DNA from: Hippophae tibetana
Taxonomy: Eukaryota > Streptophyta > Magnoliopsida > Rosales > Elaeagnaceae
Length of the DNA stretch: 64,000 nt
Assembly (NCBI GenBank): GCA_037013495.1
Contig: CM072811.1
Span: 27,737,659 to 27,801,658, forward strand
Direction of reading: 5' to 3'
Made by a program: the position numbers and the translations under genes. The notes beneath the pieces were generated by a model. The model was not told the DNA's origin and did no database searches. It was given only the letters and a program-made list of their open reading frames with translations. Each line of letters opens with the position of its first letter. Position 1 is the first letter of the stretch. This document shows positions 61,182 through 64,000 of this stretch, in pieces.

Positions 61182-61903
61182 ATGACAAGAAATGTTAAAT
61201 TTTGGTTTTCAAACTTAACAGATCAACAACATTTGTTGATTCAAGGGAATGCTTCCATGAGAAGAGAATACTTGGATATAGTAATAAATGAAATATACAA
61301 GGAATTTATTGGAGAAGATAAAGGAAGACCTATCACTGAATCCAGTGAAAATGAAATCAATGAAGCTAAATGGCATCTAACAAATATGGAAATTTGTAAC
61401 ATATGTTACATAGATTCTTTTATTTGTGAATATGAAATGTATTATCATAAATTACCACCTTCTATGCAAACAACTTATAAAGAATTGTTTTTTCAAAAAT
61501 TATTTGGAATATTACATAAAACCTTAACAGAAAGTTGGAAACAAAGAAATAGAGAAATTATACTAGATACTATAGGAGGAAGAATAAGAATTTGATCATT
61601 ATTAAATGTAAAGAAAGAAAGGAATATAAACAAATAAGAGGAAATGATAAAATCTGTTATGATACAAAAGATATTAGAATACCAGGAAAATATGGATATA
61701 ATATAGACTCTTATAAACAAAAATATAAATATAAAAAATATAAAATTCAAAAAAAGATTTCCAAAAATATAAAAAGAGATTTAATAGAGAAACCTATAAG
61801 AAAAGATGTTTTTGAAGGAAAAGGTATAAATCTTCTAAAAATAGGAATTATTGCCTTTCAGGAAAGAAAAAATGCAGATGTTGGATCTGTAATGAATAAG
61901 TAA
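61182..61903 (+). pseudogene. Coat-protein-like region with degenerate zinc knuckle
   Basis: Two open frames overlap by four bases (61182-61595 and 61592-61903), so one frameshift separates them. The first contains a conserved acidic/aromatic core (AKWHLTNMEICNICY and the following aromatic stretch, about residues 66-120). The second is strongly basic, Lys/Tyr-rich (residues 45-70), as in the nucleic-acid-binding tail of caulimovirid coat proteins. Just beyond, in another frame (about 61870-61915), the first half of a CCHC knuckle (CRCWIC) is recognisable, but its His and last Cys positions have been replaced and an in-frame stop follows. The protein would package the viral genome. It is not functional here. 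Confidence 0.7.
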
Positions 61904-62066
61904 ATTATGCCAATGAATTTTCAAGCAGACTTCAACATAAAAAGAAATTCCACAAAAGAAATTTTTTTGGAAGAAGCTTTCAAAATGGAATTAGAACCGA
62001 TCGAGGAATCTGATGTAGATGATACTTATAGTATCTATCTATAGGAAGAAAGTGAGTAAGAAATAA

Positions 62067-62530
62067 TTGACTCAGAATATGAACACTCAAATTATGGATA
62101 TACTTAATCAGAAGATGAATGATTTGTATATTATTACAAATCCAAATAGTACTTACATTAAAGTAGGACTAAAATTTAAAGTCTATACCACTTATCATTT
62201 ACATGCATATATAGATACAAGAGCTAGTATGTGTGTAGTCAATAAATATGTATTTCTAGAATAACATTGAAAACATGCACCAAAAGATCTAATTGTAAGA
62301 ATTGCTAATAATACTACAATAAATCTTAATATGGTATTAAAAGATACATATATAATGATAGGAGCAGAAAAGTTTCACACTCCTATCATATATCAATAGG
62401 AAACAAGAGTTGATTTATTACTCAAAAATAATTTTCTAAACCTATATCAACCTTTCACACAATATTTTGACAAAATAAGTCTCACAACCTTAGAAAGAGA
62501 TACTATCTATGCTTCAAAAATAACAAAAAC
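62067..62530 (+). pseudogene. Aspartic-protease-like region of the pararetrovirus-like segment
   Basis: An open frame from 62067 to 62264 contains the active-site context AYIDTRAS (Asp codon at 62214-62216), where Arg replaces the Gly of the usual DTG. Two stops follow, after which the same frame keeps further protease-type segments (VRIANNTTI, about 62295-62325; VDLLLKNNFLNLYQPF, about 62410-62460). The retroviral-type protease would cut the polyprotein. Loss of the active-site Gly and the stops make it inactive. Confidence 0.75.
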
Positions 62531-63928
62531 TTTAGCTAAGTTTATAGTCAATTTCTAACCGACTTTAATGTCTATTTATGTAGTAGTGATACCCAAATTT
62601 ATTGTTCTATATCTTGATACATAAAGATTTGAACTTATCAAAGGCTTTATATTTTTTCTCATTTGGTGCGAGCAAATGATCTCAATAGTCACTGCCTATG
62701 GATTGGAGTTTTATATTGAGAGTTCAATTTGTCCTCTCTCTCAAGTTATTCTTGGTACAACAATCTTAAATCTTGAATTTGTTTCATAAAATTGCTATAA
62801 CAACATTTTGAAAAGCTAGATTTATAGCTCAATGAGTGCATCTATAAGTGCTCATTTAGCTCAAGTTGGTTTAGCTGTTGAAATATGGTGCACTAGAAAA
62901 AGTTTTTGTTGTTTCATCTAGTGCTGTTGTCCTTAAATCTATTACATAAACAATACTTCATAATAATAAATAATTTCTTTGTACTAAAATATCATGCTAA
63001 AAGCGAAAATACATTAGTAGAGTGAGATAGGAGATAAAGAACACTATTACATCAGTATTGATAATTGTGAAGTACATTATTCTTATTTTAGTATTCTTTT
63101 TATCCTTATATAACATAATCATCACAAAAACAATCAATATTTTATAATTATATTAGATTTACTCTATGAATTTAAGTCTTTTATTTATTTAAAATATATA
63201 ATAAATTTATAATATTTTAAATAAAAGTGTTTATAATCTTAAATGAGACAAATTGAATATTACATATACCAATATGCTATTGGACCCATTTTAATAAATA
63301 AAACCACAAAAACAACTTAGATACATATATTATTACTTGATAAAAAGAGACAAGGATTTGATTTTGATTAAAAAATAATTATAAAATAATATATTTTATA
63401 TCTAATTTATATATTTTTAATATTAAAAAAATATTCAAGTTATTATTTTTACTTAAATATCGTTCAAATTAAAATATAATCATTTATATATAATTTAAAA
63501 AATTTAAAAAAAAATACCATGATTTCTATTATCATGGAGTTAAATAAAATATAAGCAAAGAAGAATCTATATAGGGAGAAATTATATATTGATATTGGAC
63601 TACTAATGATGTGATGCTCCAAGCTAATTAGGAGAAATATAATTATAATATTTTTTTAAAATCACAAATGTCAACAATGATAATATTATTAGGTAGCATC
63701 ACATAATTTATTCATGGAATAATGTATAATTTCTACTATATAGGTTTCCAACTAAAATACACTATAATTCACTCAATAAAGTTAATAAAGATAATCAAAT
63801 ACAACATTTAATTTAATAATTGAAATTATTTTCATATTTAATATTATTCAAAAAGATTTTATTCATGTTATTTTTATTTTTATAAATTTTAGAATTAATT
63901 TTTATAATTTACTAATAATAATAATAAG
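62531..63928. other. Intergenic DNA up to the right-edge gene
   Basis: No continuation of the polymerase part of the pararetrovirus was recognised. The sequence at 62560-62900 is less AT-rich but has stops in all frames. From 63170 it is plain AT-rich DNA and probably includes the 3' untranslated region of the gene at the right edge. Confidence 0.5.
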
Positions 63929-64000
63929 CTAGGCAGTGACATCAGCTTCGGGGGGGACAACCATCAAAGCCATGCGCACATTAGAGCGGTCCTGCACCTT
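63929..64000 (-). CDS. C-terminal end of a host gene, cut by the window edge
   Basis: The GC-rich sequence at the right edge gives, on the minus strand, an open frame of 23 codons ending in TAG (63931-63929). It reads KVQDRSNVRMALMVVPPEAD then VTA. The sharp rise in GC and regular codon use against the AT-rich flank support a real coding exon. I do not recognise the family. Either this is the last exon with the stop shown, or the frame could be a shifted relic; too little is inside the window to decide. Confidence 0.5.
   Translation of the reverse strand, partial: KVQDRSNVRMALMVVPPEADVTA

Larger units (their letters stand above)
60530..62530 (+). mobile_element. Endogenous pararetrovirus-like segment (Caulimoviridae-type), decayed
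   Basis: Three stretches on the same strand match the order of a caulimovirid gag-pol region: a coat-protein-like region with a basic tail, a zinc knuckle, and an aspartic-protease-like region. No LTRs flank it, which fits a virus-derived insertion rather than an LTR retrotransposon. Reverse transcriptase, RNase H and movement protein were not found on either side. All frames are broken by stops or shifts, so the segment is a fossil and cannot give rise to virus. The genus is not assigned. A Ty3/gypsy origin is less likely because the conserved coat-protein segment is of the pararetrovirus type. Confidence 0.7.

Noticed and set aside
1..64000. tRNA, rRNA and CRISPR
   Set aside because: No tRNA B-box with a plausible cloverleaf, no rRNA-like sequence, and no regularly spaced short repeats with unique spacers were seen; the palindrome clusters near the MULE are irregularly spaced.

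Overview
The window is AT-rich plant nuclear DNA, almost certainly from a eudicot. The evidence is an intact plant leucine-rich-repeat receptor kinase, remnants of plant-type Ty1/copia, CACTA and Mutator elements, pieces of plant V-ATPase and ubiquitin-protease genes, and long stretches of A/T with (TA)n microsatellites. Nothing bacterial or organellar is seen. The species cannot be fixed from the sequence.

Only one complete gene that looks functional is present: an intronless LRR receptor-like kinase of the MUSTACHES / MUSTACHES-LIKE (At4g36180) type at 6176-9613, with a probable promoter, leader and an upstream ORF. A second host gene enters at the right edge on the minus strand; only its last 23 codons are inside. 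Two further host-derived sequences are broken. One is a V-ATPase subunit c gene at 20.2-22.4 kb, frameshifted, lacking its last exon, and with a LINE-type ORF1 lying antisense in its intron. The other is a 5' fragment of a UBP15-like ubiquitin protease at 25.5-25.8 kb.

The rest is an accumulation of mobile elements. From left to right: a collapsed copia relic (12.55-14.03 kb); the V-ATPase/LINE composite; a degenerate autonomous CACTA element on the minus strand (about 24.9-34.5 kb) with TNP2, DUF4218, DUF4216, PF03004-type and Ulp1-type protease remnants plus the UBP15-like fragment near its 3' end; a Mutator-like element on the plus strand (about 35.1-37.9 kb) with 16-bp palindromes at both ends and in an apparent intron; a full-length decayed copia element with 221/225-bp LTRs (42.23-46.70 kb); a miniature copia derivative (47.91-48.73 kb); a compact gag-only copia element with a perfect 5-bp target duplication (53.98-56.28 kb); a candidate 288-bp mini-CACTA (57.48-57.77 kb); and a decayed endogenous pararetrovirus-like segment (60.5-62.5 kb) with coat-protein, zinc-knuckle and aspartic-protease similarity.

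Besides these there are several uncatalogued repeats: three diverged direct copies of a 1.3-1.4 kb family at 2.7, 17.4 and 58.2 kb; a 585-bp tandem duplication at 18.9-20.1 kb; a three-unit array of 320-365 bp at 50.4-51.4 kb; a three-unit 87-bp array at 41.5 kb; and duplications at 23.2-23.9 kb and 57.8-58.2 kb. No tRNA, rRNA or CRISPR was found. All family assignments come from reading translations by eye; no database search was run.
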